Assembly (NCBI RefSeq): GCF_014644415.1
Contig: NZ_BMKQ01000001.1
Span: forward strand, 1,354,861-1,418,860
Origin: Marmoricola endophyticus
GTDB taxonomy: Bacteria; Actinomycetota; Actinomycetes; Propionibacteriales; Nocardioidaceae
Reading direction: 5' to 3'
DNA length: 64,000 nt
The translations under genes and the position numbers were made by a program. A model generated the notes under the pieces. That model searched no databases. It was given only the letters and a program-made list of their open reading frames with translations, and was not told where the DNA came from. Positions 20,278 through 33,379 of the stretch are shown piece by piece. The stretch's first letter is position 1; each line of letters starts with the position of its first letter.

Positions 20278-21359
20278 CGCAGGCCGGCGGCGGCAGCCGC
20301 GGCGTCGACGTCGGCGTCCACGACGGTGTCCACGACGTCGGTGAACGTCGACAGCGCGGTGTCGACGTCCTTCAGGCCGTGACCGGTCACGGTGACCACG
20401 ACCGTACGGCCGGAGACGTCCGCGCCCTCGGCCTGCTCGAGCAGCAGCCCGGCGACCCCTGCGGCGGACGCCGGCTCGACGAAGACGCCGTCGCGGGAGG
20501 CGAGCTCGCGCTGCGCGGCGAGGATCTGGTCGTCGGTGACCTTGCGGAACATCCCACCGGACTGCTCGGCGGCCTCGACCGCGAGGTCCCACGACGCAGG
20601 GTTGCCGATCCGGATCGCCGAGGCCAGGGTCTCCGGCGCCGCGACGGGCGCCCCGTCGACCAGTGGGGCGGCACCCCACGCCTGCCAGCCGCGCATCACC
20701 GGGCGCCGGGTGGCGTCGCCGGCGTCCGCCGCCTCGCGGTAGCCCAGCCAGTACGCCGAGACGTTGCCGGCGTTGCCCGTCGGCAGGACGTGCACGTCGG
20801 GCGCGTCGCCGAGAGCGTCCACGATCTCGAACGAGGCGGTCTTCTGCCCCTGCAGGCGCATCGGGTTGACCGAGTTCACCAGCGCGACCGGGTAGTCCTC
20901 GGCGAGACCGCGCGAGAGGCGCAGGCAGTCGTCGAAGTTGCCGCGGACCATGATCACCTGCGCGCCGTGGATGATCGCCTGGGCCAGCTTGCCGGCCGCG
21001 ATCTTGCCCTGGGGCACGAGGACCAGCGGCTTGACCCCGGCCCGTGCGGCGTACGCCGCCATCGATGCGGAGGTGTTCCCGGTCGAGGCGCACACCACCG
21101 CCTCGGCGCCCTCGCCGACCGCGACCGAGAGCGCCACGGTCATCCCGCGGTCCTTGAAGGAGCCGGTCGGGTTGTCCCCCTCGACCTTCAGGTGCACGTC
21201 GGCACCGAGCAGGCCCGAGAGCCAGCCGCTGCGCACCAGCGGGGTGCCGCCCTCACCGAGCGTGATGGTCGGGGTGGACCCGGGGATGTCGAGGCGGTGG
21301 CGGTACTCCTCGATCACGCCCCGCCACTGGCGACCGCGGACCGGTGCGGGCGCGCTCAC
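20274..21359 (-). CDS. thrC: Threonine synthase
   Basis: A 361-aa PLP enzyme converting phosphohomoserine to threonine. The PLP lysine is Lys69 in [12 protein letters not shown] and the phosphate-binding loop is visible in [13 protein letters not shown]. The GTG start overlaps the hom stop and its own stop overlaps thrB, so hom-thrC-thrB are translationally coupled. The C-terminal Ala-rich tail ([14 protein letters not shown]) is not part of the fold. Confidence 0.96.
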   Translation of the reverse strand: MSAPAPVRGRQWRGVIEEYRHRLDIPGSTPTITLGEGGTPLVRSGWLSGLLGADVHLKVEGDNPTGSFKDRGMTVALSVAVGEGAEAVVCASTGNTSASMAAYAARAGVKPLVLVPQGKIAAGKLAQAIIHGAQVIMVRGNFDDCLRLSRGLAEDYPVALVNSVNPMRLQGQKTASFEIVDALGDAPDVHVLPTGNAGNVSAYWLGYREAADAGDATRRPVMRGWQAWGAAPLVDGAPVAAPETLASAIRIGNPASWDLAVEAAEQSGGMFRKVTDDQILAAQRELASRDGVFVEPASAAGVAGLLLEQAEGADVSGRTVVVTVTGHGLKDVDTALSTFTDVVDTVVDADVDAAAAAAGLR

Positions 21360-22681
21360 GACAGCGCCCCCTCGGTGTCGCCCTCGACCCGCATCACCGA
21401 GGACACCTCACGCACCCACGCCATCGCGCTGAGCGTCTCGACCGTCGCGGAGAGGTCGGCGTCGCTGGCGCGGTGCGAGACGACGACGAGCTGCGCGTCG
21501 TCGCCACGTCCCTCCTGGCGCACGGTCTGCAGCGAGACGTCGTGCTCGGCGAAGGCCTGCGCGACCGAGGCCAGCACGCCCGCCTTGTCGTCGACGTCGA
21601 GCTGGATGTGGTAGCGCGTCTGGGTGCGGCCCATCGGCAGCACCGGCAGGTCGGCGTACGTCGTCTCGGCCGCCCCACGGACCTGCGAGACCCGGTTGCG
21701 CGCTGCGGATACCAGGTCCCCGAGCACCGCGCTGGCCGTCGGGGGGCCGCCCGCGCCGGGGCCGTAGAACATCAGCCGGCCGGCGGCCTCGCTCTCGACG
21801 AAGACCGCGTTGTACGCCTCACGCACGCTGGCCAACGGGTGGCTCAGCGGGATCATCGCCGGGTGGACGCGGGCCGAGACGGCCGGGCCGTCCGGCCCCT
21901 CGACCAGCTCGCAGATCGAGAGCAGCTTGACCACGGCGCCCATCTCGCGCGCCGAGGCGACGTCGCTGGCGGTGACCTCGGAGATCCCCTCGCGGTGCAC
22001 GTCGTTGGCGGTGACCCGGGTATGGAAGGCCAGCGAGGCGAGGATCGCGGCCTTGGCGGCGGCGTCGAAGCCCTCGACGTCGGCCGTGGGGTCGGCCTCG
22101 GCGTACCCGAGACGCTGTGCCTCCTCGAGGGCCTCGGCGAAGCCCGAGCCCTGGGAGTCCATCCGGTCCAGCACGAAGTTCGTGGTGCCGTTGGTGATGC
22201 CGAGGACCCGGGTCACCCTGTCGCCGGCCAGCGACTCGCGCAGCGGACGCAGGATCGGGATCGCCCCTGCCACCGCGGCCTCGTAGAACAGGTCGCGCCC
22301 GGCCGCGTCGGCGGCGGCGAACAGCGTCGCGCCGTCCTCGGCGATCAGCGCCTTGTTGGCGCTCACCACCGAGGCGCCGGACTCCAGCGCGGCCAGGATC
22401 AGCGACCGTGCCGGCTCGATGCCGCCGATCACCTCGACCACCAGGTCGACGTCGTCGCGACGCACCAGCGCCTCCGCGTCCGTGGTGACGAGGCCGGCGG
22501 GGAGGTCGACGTCGCGCGGGGCGTCGGGACGGCGTACGGCGACCCCGGCGAGCTCGAGCGGCGCGCCCACGCGGGCGGCGAGGTCCTCCGACTGGGTGGT
22601 CAGCAGCCGGACGACCTGGCTGCCGACGACGCCGCAGCCGAGCACGGCGACCTTCAACGGGGTCGGGTGGGGAGAGTTCAT
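21356..22681 (-). CDS. hom: Homoserine dehydrogenase
   Basis: A 441-aa NAD(P)-dependent enzyme making homoserine from aspartate semialdehyde. It shows the Rossmann motif [13 protein letters not shown], the substrate motif [12 protein letters not shown] with [13 protein letters not shown], and a C-terminal ACT domain (about residues 355-435, [19 protein letters not shown]), the usual threonine feedback site. The ATG at 22681 gives the family N-terminus. The open frame continues upstream through a hairpin that is not coding. Confidence 0.96.
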   Translation of the reverse strand: MNSPHPTPLKVAVLGCGVVGSQVVRLLTTQSEDLAARVGAPLELAGVAVRRPDAPRDVDLPAGLVTTDAEALVRRDDVDLVVEVIGGIEPARSLILAALESGASVVSANKALIAEDGATLFAAADAAGRDLFYEAAVAGAIPILRPLRESLAGDRVTRVLGITNGTTNFVLDRMDSQGSGFAEALEEAQRLGYAEADPTADVEGFDAAAKAAILASLAFHTRVTANDVHREGISEVTASDVASAREMGAVVKLLSICELVEGPDGPAVSARVHPAMIPLSHPLASVREAYNAVFVESEAAGRLMFYGPGAGGPPTASAVLGDLVSAARNRVSQVRGAAETTYADLPVLPMGRTQTRYHIQLDVDDKAGVLASVAQAFAEHDVSLQTVRQEGRGDDAQLVVVSHRASDADLSATVETLSAMAWVREVSSVMRVEGDTEGALS

Positions 22682-22720
22682 GGCGCCCCCATCCTCGCAC
22701 TGTGCTCGCGGCCGGCCCGT

Positions 22721-22762
22721 CGTGTGTCTCACGACGCCCTCCAGGTCGTCGTGAGACACACG
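22721..22762. terminator. Perfect 16-bp hairpin between lysA and hom
   Basis: The arms 22721-22736 (CGTGTGTCTCACGACG) and 22747-22762 are exact reverse complements around a 10-nt loop. It lies 10 nt after the lysA stop and 40 nt before hom. It could terminate lysA, attenuate hom, or be a mobile palindromic repeat. No U-tract follows. Confidence 0.65.
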
Positions 22763-22772
22763 ATCTCGAGCG

Positions 22773-24188
22773 TCAGCCCTCGTCGAGGGCGAGCAGGTCG
22801 TCCTCGGTCTCCCGGCGCACGAGCACCCGGGCCCCGCCGTCGCGCACGGCGATGACCGGCGGGCGCAGGGCGTGGTTGTAGTTCGAGGCCATCGACCGGC
22901 AGTACGCGCCGGTGCCCGGCACCGCGATCAGGTCGCCGGGCGCGACGTCGCCGGGCAGGAACTCGTCCTTGACCACGATGTCGCCGGCCTCGCAGTGCTT
23001 GCCGACCACCCGCGCCAGCACCGGCGGGGCGTCGCTGCGGCGGTTGGCCAGCGTGCAGGAGTAGTCGGCGTCGTACAGCGCCGTCCGGATGTTGTCGCTC
23101 ATCCCGCCGTCGACCGAGACGTACGTCCGCACCGCGCCGCCGTCGAGCATCACCGGCTTGACCGTGCCGACGGTGTAGACCGTGCAGGTCGCCGGCCCGG
23201 CGATCGCACGGCCTGGCTCGATCGAGAGCCGGGGGACGGCGATGCCGCGGCCCCGGCACTCGTGCTCGACGATCCGGGTCATCTCCTCGGCGAGACGTGA
23301 CGGCTCGGCCGGGTCGTCCTGGGTCGTGTACGCGATCCCGAAGCCGCCGCCGAGGTCCATCTCCTCCAGCTCGACCCCGAGCTCCTCGGCCACCGTGGCG
23401 TGCAGCCCGAGCACCCGGCGGGCGGCCACCTCGAAGCCGGAGGAGTCGAAGATCTGGCTCCCGATGTGCGAGTGCAGCCCGCGCAGGTCGAGGTCGGGCG
23501 AGGCGAGCAGCCGGCGTACGGCCTCCAGGGCGTCGCCGGAGGTGATCGACAGCCCGAACTTCTGGTCCTCGTGGGCGGTGGCGATGTACTCGTGCGTGTG
23601 CGCCTCGACCCCGGCGGTCACCCGCACCATCACGCCCTGGGGTCCCGCCAGGTGGCCCTCCTCGCGCAGGTCGGCGGCGACCGCGGCCAGCCGCTCGGCC
23701 TCGGTGAGGGAGTCGACGACGATCCGGCCCACCCCGGAGGCGACCGCGCGGCGCAGCTCGGGCACCGTCTTGTTGTTGCCGTGGTAGCCGATCCGTGCCG
23801 GGTCGAAGCCCGCGCGCAGCGCGACCGTCAGCTCGCCGGGGCTGCACACGTCGAGGCACAGGCCCTCCTCGGCCACCCAGCGCGCGACGGCCGTGCAGAG
23901 GAACGCCTTGCCGGCGTAGTAGACGTCGTACGCCGCGAACGCCTCGCGGAACGCCCGGGCGCGACCACGGAAGTCGTCCTCGTCGAGGACGTACGCGGGC
24001 GTGTTGTGCTCGGCGACGAGGTCGGCCACGGCCACTCCCCCGACGACGAGGTCGCCGTCGCGCTTGTGCGCGGTGCTCGACCAGAGCAGCGGGACCAGGT
24101 CGTTGGGGTCACCGGGCTGCCGCAGCCAGGACGGGCCCTTGAGGGCACCGGAGGCGTGCGCCCAGCCGGCCTCGTGCGTGGTGGTCAC
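22773..24188 (-). CDS. lysA: Diaminopimelate decarboxylase
   Basis: A 471-aa PLP enzyme performing the last step of lysine synthesis. The PLP lysine is Lys94 in YYAGKAFLC. The C-terminal active-site segment CEAGDIVVKDEF, which usually reads CESGD, carries Ala for Ser. The GTG at 24188 lies 7 nt after the argS stop, an operon arrangement also seen in mycobacteria. Confidence 0.95.
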   Translation of the reverse strand: MTTTHEAGWAHASGALKGPSWLRQPGDPNDLVPLLWSSTAHKRDGDLVVGGVAVADLVAEHNTPAYVLDEDDFRGRARAFREAFAAYDVYYAGKAFLCTAVARWVAEEGLCLDVCSPGELTVALRAGFDPARIGYHGNNKTVPELRRAVASGVGRIVVDSLTEAERLAAVAADLREEGHLAGPQGVMVRVTAGVEAHTHEYIATAHEDQKFGLSITSGDALEAVRRLLASPDLDLRGLHSHIGSQIFDSSGFEVAARRVLGLHATVAEELGVELEEMDLGGGFGIAYTTQDDPAEPSRLAEEMTRIVEHECRGRGIAVPRLSIEPGRAIAGPATCTVYTVGTVKPVMLDGGAVRTYVSVDGGMSDNIRTALYDADYSCTLANRRSDAPPVLARVVGKHCEAGDIVVKDEFLPGDVAPGDLIAVPGTGAYCRSMASNYNHALRPPVIAVRDGGARVLVRRETEDDLLALDEG

Positions 24189-24195
24189 CGGCCCG

Positions 24196-25878
24196 TCACA
24201 TCCGCTCGGGTGCGGAGACGCCCAGCAGGCCGAGGCCGTTGGCGATCACGGTGCGGGTGGCGTGCACCAGCACCAGCCGTGCCAGGTTCGCCGGACCGAC
24301 CGGCTCGTCGCCGACGGGCAGCATCCGGCACTCCTTGGTGTCGTACCACTTGTTGAACACCGAGGCGGTGTCCTCGAGGTAGCGCGCGACGCGGTGCGGC
24401 TCGCGCAGCTCCGCAGCCGCCTTGACCACCCGCGGCAGCTCGGCCAGGGCACGCAGCAGCTCGCCGTCGCGCTCGTGGGAGAGCAGCGAGGGGTCGAAGT
24501 CTCCCCCCGAACGGCCTTCGGGCAACGCCATGCCCAGGTCGGTCGCGTTGGCGATCATCCGGCAGCTGCGGGCGTGGGCGTACTGGACGTAGTAGACGGG
24601 GTTGTCGTTGGTCGCCCTGGCCCACAGGTCGAGGTCCAGGTCGATGGTCGCGTCGCTGGAGTAGCGGGCGAGCGCGTACCGCGCGGCGTCGACGCCGATC
24701 GCCCCGACCAGGTCCTCGAGGGTGATCACGGTGCCCGCGCGCTTCGACATCCGCACCGGCTGCCCGTCGCGCAGCAGGTTGACCATCTGCCCGATCAGGA
24801 TCTCCAGGTTCTCCCCCGGCTCGTCCCCGAAGGCGGCGCACATCGCCATCATCCGCGCGACGTAGCCGTGGTGGTCCGCGCCGAGCATGATGACGCACCG
24901 GTCGAAGCCGCGCTCGCGCTTGTCGAGGTAGTAGGCCAGGTCGCCGGAGAGGTACGCGCCCTGACCGTCCGACTTGATGATCACCCGGTCCTTGTCGTCG
25001 CCGTACTGCTCCGTGCGCAGCCAGAGCGCACCGTCGCTGGTGTACGTGTTCCCCAGCTCGGTGAGCCGTTCGACCGCCCGGTCCACCGCGCCCGACGCGT
25101 GCAGGTCGTTCTCGTGGAAGTAGACGTCGAAGTCCACGCCGAAGTCGTGGAGGCTCCGCTTGATCTCGGCGAACATCAGGTCGACGCCGATCGCACGGAA
25201 GACCTCCTGGGCCTCCTCGTCGGGGAGGTCCTTCGCGTCCGGCCGCTGCGCGAGCACCTGCGCGGCGATGTCGGCGACGTACTGCCCGCCGTAGCCGTCC
25301 TCGGGGGTCGGCTCGCCCTTCGCGGCGGCCAGGAGCGAGGAGGAGAAGCGGTCGATCTGCGCCCCGTGGTCGTTGAAGTAGTACTCCCTGGTGACCTCGG
25401 CGCCGGCGAGCGTCATGATCCGGCCGAGGGCGTCGCCGACCGCGGCCCAGCGGACCCCGCCGATGTGGATCGGGCCGGTCGGGTTCGCGGAGACGAACTC
25501 GAGGTTGACCTTCTCCCCCGCGAAGGTCTGCGTCGCGCCGTACGACGCTCCCGCAGCCACGATCTCGGCAGCGACCTCGCCCTGCGCACCGGCGCTGACG
25601 GTGATGTTGAGGAAGCCCGGCCCGGCCACCTCGACCCCGGCGACGCCGTCGACCTGCTCCAGCCGGCCGGCCAAGAGCTCGGCCAGGGCGCGCGGGTTGG
25701 TACCGGCCTTCTTGGCCAGCTGCATCGCGACGTTGGTGGCGTAGTCGCCGTGCCCCTTCTGGCGCGGACGCTCGACCGTGACCTGCGCGGGGACCTCGCC
25801 GTCGAGGGTCAGCTCGCCGGCGTCGACGAGGGCGGTCAGGGTGCCGACGATGCCGGCCGAGAGCTGCTGCGGAGTCAC
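24196..25878 (-). CDS. argS: Arginyl-tRNA synthetase
   Basis: A 560-aa class I synthetase. It shows the N-terminal Add1 domain, the HIGH equivalent [10 protein letters not shown], the KMSKS equivalent VRMSKRAGT and the C-terminal DALR anticodon-binding domain ending [11 protein letters not shown]. The GTG at 25878 has TAGGCT 6 nt upstream (leaderless). A tRNA-Arg(CCG), one of its substrates, is transcribed divergently from the same 98-bp gap. Confidence 0.96.
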   Translation of the reverse strand: MTPQQLSAGIVGTLTALVDAGELTLDGEVPAQVTVERPRQKGHGDYATNVAMQLAKKAGTNPRALAELLAGRLEQVDGVAGVEVAGPGFLNITVSAGAQGEVAAEIVAAGASYGATQTFAGEKVNLEFVSANPTGPIHIGGVRWAAVGDALGRIMTLAGAEVTREYYFNDHGAQIDRFSSSLLAAAKGEPTPEDGYGGQYVADIAAQVLAQRPDAKDLPDEEAQEVFRAIGVDLMFAEIKRSLHDFGVDFDVYFHENDLHASGAVDRAVERLTELGNTYTSDGALWLRTEQYGDDKDRVIIKSDGQGAYLSGDLAYYLDKRERGFDRCVIMLGADHHGYVARMMAMCAAFGDEPGENLEILIGQMVNLLRDGQPVRMSKRAGTVITLEDLVGAIGVDAARYALARYSSDATIDLDLDLWARATNDNPVYYVQYAHARSCRMIANATDLGMALPEGRSGGDFDPSLLSHERDGELLRALAELPRVVKAAAELREPHRVARYLEDTASVFNKWYDTKECRMLPVGDEPVGPANLARLVLVHATRTVIANGLGLLGVSAPERM

Positions 25879-25884
25879 CGAGCG

Positions 25885-25890
25885 AGCCTA
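25885..25890 (-). promoter_or_regulatory. argS -10 box, leaderless type
   Basis: TAGGCT on the minus strand ends 6 nt before the GTG at 25878, so transcription should start at or within a base of the start codon. It probably also drives lysA. Confidence 0.5.
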
Positions 25891-25904
25891 TCGGGGGCCT
25901 CCGG

Positions 25905-25935
25905 TTGGTCCGGCACGGATATCTGCCGGTAGTCT
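25905..25935 (+). promoter_or_regulatory. Candidate tRNA-Arg promoter
   Basis: TTGGTC (25905-25910) and TAGTCT (25930-25935) are separated by 19 nt. The expected start near 25942 would precede the mature tRNA by ~35 nt. Confidence 0.35.
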
Positions 25936-25976
25936 CCTCGACGCGCAGCCCGCCGGTCACCCGGCAGCGCTGCGGG

Positions 25977-26049
25977 GCCTCCGTAGCTCAGGGGATAGAG
26001 CACTGGTTTCCGGTACCAGGTGTCACAGGTTCGAATCCTGTCGGAGGCG
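25977..26049 (+). tRNA. tRNA-Arg (anticodon CCG)
   Basis: A 73-nt cloverleaf. The acceptor arms GCCTCCG (25977-25983) and CGGAGGC (26042-26048) pair perfectly. The D-arm is GCTCAGGGGATAGAGC. The anticodon stem CTGGT/ACCAG encloses loop TTCCGGT (anticodon CCG). The T-arm is ACAGG-TTCGAAT-CCTGT with discriminator G26049. It reads CGG codons, frequent in this genome. CCA is not encoded. Confidence 0.95.
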
Positions 26050-26877
26050 CTTCGCCGCGCGAGCGGGGTCGCCAGTGCCGACCGCGTGCTCGGGCTCCGG
26101 CGCCCGGGCTCTCCCGATCGGCAGCCTCGGCACCCGACCCGCGGCGTAGAGCACCAGCTCGAGCAGGATCCACCCGAGCAGCAGGCCGCCGAGCAGGTCG
26201 GTCAGCCAGTGGTAGCCGAGGTAGAACGACACGGTCACCGCGTTGGCGACCACCGCCGCCCACACCAGGCGGGCGACCACGAGCCCTCGCGGGCCGAGCC
26301 CGACGTGGCGCCGCAGCACGGCGTAGCTGACGCCGTACATCAAGATCGCCTCGCTGCTGTGGCCCGAGGGGTAGCTCATCACGAACTTCTCGATGTGCCC
26401 GAGCTGGCCGCTGAAGAAGTCGGCGCCGGTGCCGAGGGCGGTCGAGTCGCGGGCGAAGACGATCTTCACCGCGCCGACGGCGTAGAAGCCGATCGTCGCG
26501 GCGACGGCGTACACGAGCGGGTTCCAGGACCGCGACCGCGCCACCCCGATCAGGGCCACGAGGACCAGCACGGAGGTGTTCACCTGCTGGCCCGCGACCT
26601 TGTCGGCGGTGTCGCGCAGCAGCTCGACGCGGTTGGGGGTGAGGACCGTCGCCCAGGGCCGGTGCAGGGCGAGGTCGAAGGCCTTCAGCGGACCGATCGC
26701 GAGGACGGTGAACGCGACGAAGAGCAGGACCGCGACCTCGACCCGACGACGGCGAGAGGTGCACCAGCGCGGCAGGTGCAGCCCTGGATCCCCAGGCCGT
26801 CGGGGCCGCGCCGTCACGATGTCTGCCCGAGGTTCGTCGACCTGCGCCACCTCGTCATCGTGCCGCGCGGCACCCAC
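26023..26877 (-). CDS. PAP2-family membrane phosphatase, degenerate motif 3
   Basis: A 284-aa protein with about six membrane helices. PAP2 motifs are recognisable: KIVFARDS for KX6RP, YPSGHSSEA for PSGH, and SFYLGYHWLTD for SRX5HX3D. Motif 1 lacks the Pro and motif 3 has Phe where Arg is usual, so activity is uncertain. The likely substrate class is a lipid or undecaprenyl pyrophosphate. The last ~9 codons read antisense through the T-arm of tRNA-Arg (27-nt overlap), which may be a late extension of the frame rather than functional protein. The GTG at 26877 is uncertain. Confidence 0.65.
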   Translation of the reverse strand: MGAARHDDEVAQVDEPRADIVTARPRRPGDPGLHLPRWCTSRRRRVEVAVLLFVAFTVLAIGPLKAFDLALHRPWATVLTPNRVELLRDTADKVAGQQVNTSVLVLVALIGVARSRSWNPLVYAVAATIGFYAVGAVKIVFARDSTALGTGADFFSGQLGHIEKFVMSYPSGHSSEAILMYGVSYAVLRRHVGLGPRGLVVARLVWAAVVANAVTVSFYLGYHWLTDLLGGLLLGWILLELVLYAAGRVPRLPIGRARAPEPEHAVGTGDPARAAKRLRQDSNL

Positions 26878-26918
26878 CCCCGAGTCACACCGGACCGACG
26901 TCCGGGTGAACGTCTGCC

Positions 26919-26948
26919 GTCATGTCTCTCGACGTCGAGAGACGTGAC
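26919..26948. repeat. 30-bp palindrome upstream of kgd
   Basis: The central 20 bp GTCTCTCGACGTCGAGAGAC is a perfect palindrome, and five further positions on each side pair with only one T-G wobble. It lies 45 nt upstream of the kgd -10 box and 42 nt from the PAP2 start. It may be an operator or cruciform-forming element. Confidence 0.7.
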
Positions 26949-26992
26949 GCGGGAGACGTGGACACCCCTCGGGTTTCGCACCCCTGAGGCGA

Positions 26993-26998
26993 TAGTGT
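26993..26998 (+). promoter_or_regulatory. kgd -10 box
   Basis: TAGTGT fits the TANNNT consensus and predicts a ~37-nt leader before the GTG at 27042, containing a GGAAGAGGCG purine stretch. Confidence 0.4.
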
Positions 26999-27041
26999 CG
27001 AGCCCAGCACCCACGCGCAGCGGAAGAGGCGAAAATCGAAC

Positions 27042-30838
<3,797 letters not shown>

Positions 30839-30839
<1 letters not shown>

Positions 30840-31015
30840 TGTACTTCACCGACCGGGGGGTCGAGGAGCTGGCCTCCCGGCGCGGCGAGGAGGAGGTGAC
30901 GCTCGCCTGGGTCGCGGAGCGGCTCAGCGAGTTCACCGACGTCCACCCCGAGCACGAGGTTCCCGTCGAGCGGTTCGCCACCTGGCTCGCCCGGCTGGAC
31001 GACCCCGAGGACTGA
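30839..31015 (+). CDS. DUF6104 family small protein
   Basis: A 58-aa acidic protein (TDRGVEELASRRGEEEVTL, ending WLARLDDPED). I recognise it as DUF6104, a short actinobacterial family encoded directly after kgd. The ATG overlaps the kgd stop by one base (TGATG), so it is translationally coupled and could modulate Kgd. Function is unknown. Confidence 0.75.
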
Positions 31016-31022
31016 GCGCGTC

Positions 31023-31757
31023 GTGGCGCTGCGCGGGCCCGGGCACGAGCTCGCGGTGCGTCGGTTCCGCGCGAACGACGACGTCGGCGAGGAGTGGCCG
31101 CGGGGGTTGCCCGCGGTCGAGCAGGTCCTGCGCGAGGGGTTCGACGTCACGCCCGGCGTCACGCTGCTGTTCGGGGAGAACGGCGCCGGCAAGTCGACGC
31201 TCGTCGAGGCGTTCGCGATGCGCTTCGGCCTCGGGCCGGAGGGCGGCAGCAGCGGCGCCGAGCACACGACGTACGCCACCGAGTCGCCCCTGCACTCCTG
31301 GTTGAGCATGGAACGAGGGCCCGGTGGCCCGCGCTGGGGGTTCTTCCTCCGCGCGGAGTCGATGCACGGCTTCTACACCTACCTCGCCGAGAACCCGGGG
31401 TCGAACCCCCACGAGCCCGACTTCCACGCGCTGAGCCACGGGGAGTCGTTCCTCTCCGTGCTGAGCAGCCGGTTCGACTCCGCCGGGTTCTACGCCCTCG
31501 ACGAGCCCGAGGCGGCGCTGTCCTTCAGCGGTCAGATGGCCCTCCTCGGCACGATGCACGACCTCGCCCGGGCGGGCGCTCAGCTCGTCTGCGCGACCCA
31601 CTCACCGCTGCTCGCGGCGCTGCCCGGAGCACGACTGCTGGAGGTCGGCGAGTGGGGCATCCGCGAGACCACGTACGACGACCTCCCCCTGGTCGCGCTC
31701 TGGCGTGACTACCTGGCCGAGCCGCAGCGATTCCTGCGGCACGTGCTCGAGGGGTGA
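31023..31757 (+). CDS. ABC-type/SMC-like ATPase (AAA_21 family, COG3910-like)
   Basis: A 244-aa cytosolic single-domain ATPase. It has Walker A LLFGENGAGKSTLVEA, signature-like LSHGESFLSVL, Walker B FYALDEPEAALS and switch-His VCATHSPLL. The compact form without coiled coil matches the stand-alone predicted ATPases of the COG3910 type, some associated with overcoming lysogenisation defects or toxin modules. No partner gene is adjacent. The GTG lies 7 nt after DUF6104, so it is probably cotranscribed with kgd. Confidence 0.75.
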   Translation: MALRGPGHELAVRRFRANDDVGEEWPRGLPAVEQVLREGFDVTPGVTLLFGENGAGKSTLVEAFAMRFGLGPEGGSSGAEHTTYATESPLHSWLSMERGPGGPRWGFFLRAESMHGFYTYLAENPGSNPHEPDFHALSHGESFLSVLSSRFDSAGFYALDEPEAALSFSGQMALLGTMHDLARAGAQLVCATHSPLLAALPGARLLEVGEWGIRETTYDDLPLVALWRDYLAEPQRFLRHVLEG

Positions 31758-31781
31758 GGCACGGCGTCGAGGTCTGCGTCG

Positions 31782-31787
31782 TAGGTT
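31782..31787 (+). promoter_or_regulatory. -10 box of the epoxide-hydrolase-like gene, leaderless type
   Basis: TAGGTT ends 7 nt before the ATG at 31795, the same geometry as at mdlC-like 42409 and other starts in this window. Confidence 0.55.
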
Positions 31788-31794
31788 GGCGCCC

Positions 31795-32634
31795 ATGACG
31801 ACGCAGCGACTGACCTCGTACTCCCACGACGGGCTGCAGTTCGCCGTCCGCGACGAGGGACCGGTCGACGGTCCGGTGGTGGTGCTGCTGCACGGCTTCC
31901 CGCAGACCTCCTCGTGCTGGGACGGCGTGGTGCCGCTGCTGCACGAGGCCGGCTACCGCACGGTCGCTCCGGACCAGCGCGGCTACTCCCCCGGCGCCCG
32001 TCCGCGGGGGCGGTCGTCGTACACCCTGGGCAGGCTCGTCGGCGACACCGTGGCGCTCGTCGACCAGCTCGCCAGCGGCCCGGTGCACCTGGTCGGGCAC
32101 GACTGGGGTGCGGCGGTGGCCTGGTCCACCGCCGCGGCGCACCCCGAGGCGGTCCGCACCCTCACCACGGTCTCGGTCCCCCACCCTCAGGCCTTCGTGC
32201 GTGCGCTCAAGACCCCGGGACAGCTGGCGAAGTCGTGGTACATGGGCTTCTTCCAGCTGCCGTGGCTGCCGGAGCGGGCGATGGCCTCTGCCTCGATCTC
32301 CCGCCGGATGCTGCGCGGCATCGGGATGGACCGCGAGAGCCTGCGGCGCTACCAGCGCGAGATCGTCGACGCCGGGGCGCTGTACGGCGGCATCTGCTGG
32401 TACCGCGCCCTCCCGCTGGAGAACCCCAGGGGCCTGGGTCGCCCGGTCACGGTGCCGACGACGTTCGTGTGGAGCGACGACGACGGCGCCCTGGGCCGGA
32501 CCGGTGCCGACCTGACCGCGGAGTACGTCGACGCCGCCACCTACCGCTTCGAGGTCCTCGAGGGTGTCAGCCACTGGATCCCGGAGCAGGCGCCCGAGCG
32601 GCTGGCGGAGATCATCCTGGACCGGGTGCGCTGA
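31795..32634 (+). CDS. Alpha/beta hydrolase, epoxide hydrolase/haloalkane dehalogenase-like
   Basis: A 279-aa hydrolase. The oxyanion motif LLHGFPQTSSCWDG and the nucleophile-elbow VGHDWGAAVAW have Asp rather than Ser, pointing to epoxide hydrolase or dehalogenase chemistry. A lid domain (150-220) and the catalytic His in GVSHWIPEQAPE are present. The substrate is unknown. The start is set by the 7-nt -10 spacing; the frame is open further upstream but in the preceding gene. Confidence 0.82.
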   Translation: MTTQRLTSYSHDGLQFAVRDEGPVDGPVVVLLHGFPQTSSCWDGVVPLLHEAGYRTVAPDQRGYSPGARPRGRSSYTLGRLVGDTVALVDQLASGPVHLVGHDWGAAVAWSTAAAHPEAVRTLTTVSVPHPQAFVRALKTPGQLAKSWYMGFFQLPWLPERAMASASISRRMLRGIGMDRESLRRYQREIVDAGALYGGICWYRALPLENPRGLGRPVTVPTTFVWSDDDGALGRTGADLTAEYVDAATYRFEVLEGVSHWIPEQAPERLAEIILDRVR

Positions 32635-32640
32635 GCGTCC

Positions 32641-33378
32641 TCAGCCGGCCGGTGCCACGGCCGGCCCGACCGGCTCGGCCGTGACGACAGCGAGGTTCTG
32701 GTAGCCGCCGCGCGAGCGGTCGTACGGCCCGGCGCAGGTCACCATCGTGAGCCTGGGCTTCCCCCGCGGCGAGAAGATGTCAGGCACCGTGTCGAGCTTG
32801 TCCCTCGCGACGACTCGTCTCTCGGAGACGGCGAAGGTCTGCGTCAGGCCACGCTCGCCGGTGGCGGTGAAGCGCGCACCCGGCCCCACGCTCAGCAGCA
32901 CGGAGTAGGGACCCAGACCCTGGGTGCGCGAGTCCACGTGAGCCGCGATCAGCATCGACCCGAACGGGTCGCCGAGCCGCGCTCCCCCTTGCCACCAGCC
33001 GGCGACCCGGATGTCGTCGGGCACGTCCAACGAGCCGTCGGCGCCCGTGCCGACCGCCCGCACCGGCACGACCACGTCGTTGGCCAGCCGCAGCGTCACA
33101 GGCGGCGAGGTCTGTCCGGTCAGGGCGGGGACCGCGGCCGTCCCGGCCCCACCGGAGAAGTCCGGCGTGACGGTGAAGAGCTTCGGCGCGGGTCGCGGCG
33201 TCGGCGTGGCAGGCTCGGCGCTGGCCGACCCCACGGCCGAGCCCGACGTGCTCTCTCGCGGCTGCTGCGCGCCGAGGTTGACCAGCAGCGCGGTGACCAC
33301 GGTCAGTCCGAGCAGCGGACCGGCGTACGTCGTCAGCCAGCGACGGACCGGGTGGGCCGTCGCACCGGCTCGCGGCAC
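32641..33378 (-). CDS. Class F sortase
   Basis: A 245-aa membrane-anchored transpeptidase. It has an N-terminal anchor (residues 19-37), a Ser/Pro/Thr linker and a sortase beta-barrel. Catalytic residues are His147 in LIAAHVDSRTQG and Cys215 in TMVTCAGPYDRSRGGY, with an Arg shortly after. Class F sortases act in actinobacteria on few substrates. It starts 1 nt after the DUF4397 stop, so the two proteins are probably made together. Confidence 0.85.
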   Translation of the reverse strand: MPRAGATAHPVRRWLTTYAGPLLGLTVVTALLVNLGAQQPRESTSGSAVGSASAEPATPTPRPAPKLFTVTPDFSGGAGTAAVPALTGQTSPPVTLRLANDVVVPVRAVGTGADGSLDVPDDIRVAGWWQGGARLGDPFGSMLIAAHVDSRTQGLGPYSVLLSVGPGARFTATGERGLTQTFAVSERRVVARDKLDTVPDIFSPRGKPRLTMVTCAGPYDRSRGGYQNLAVVTAEPVGPAVAPAG

Positions 33379-33379
33379 C

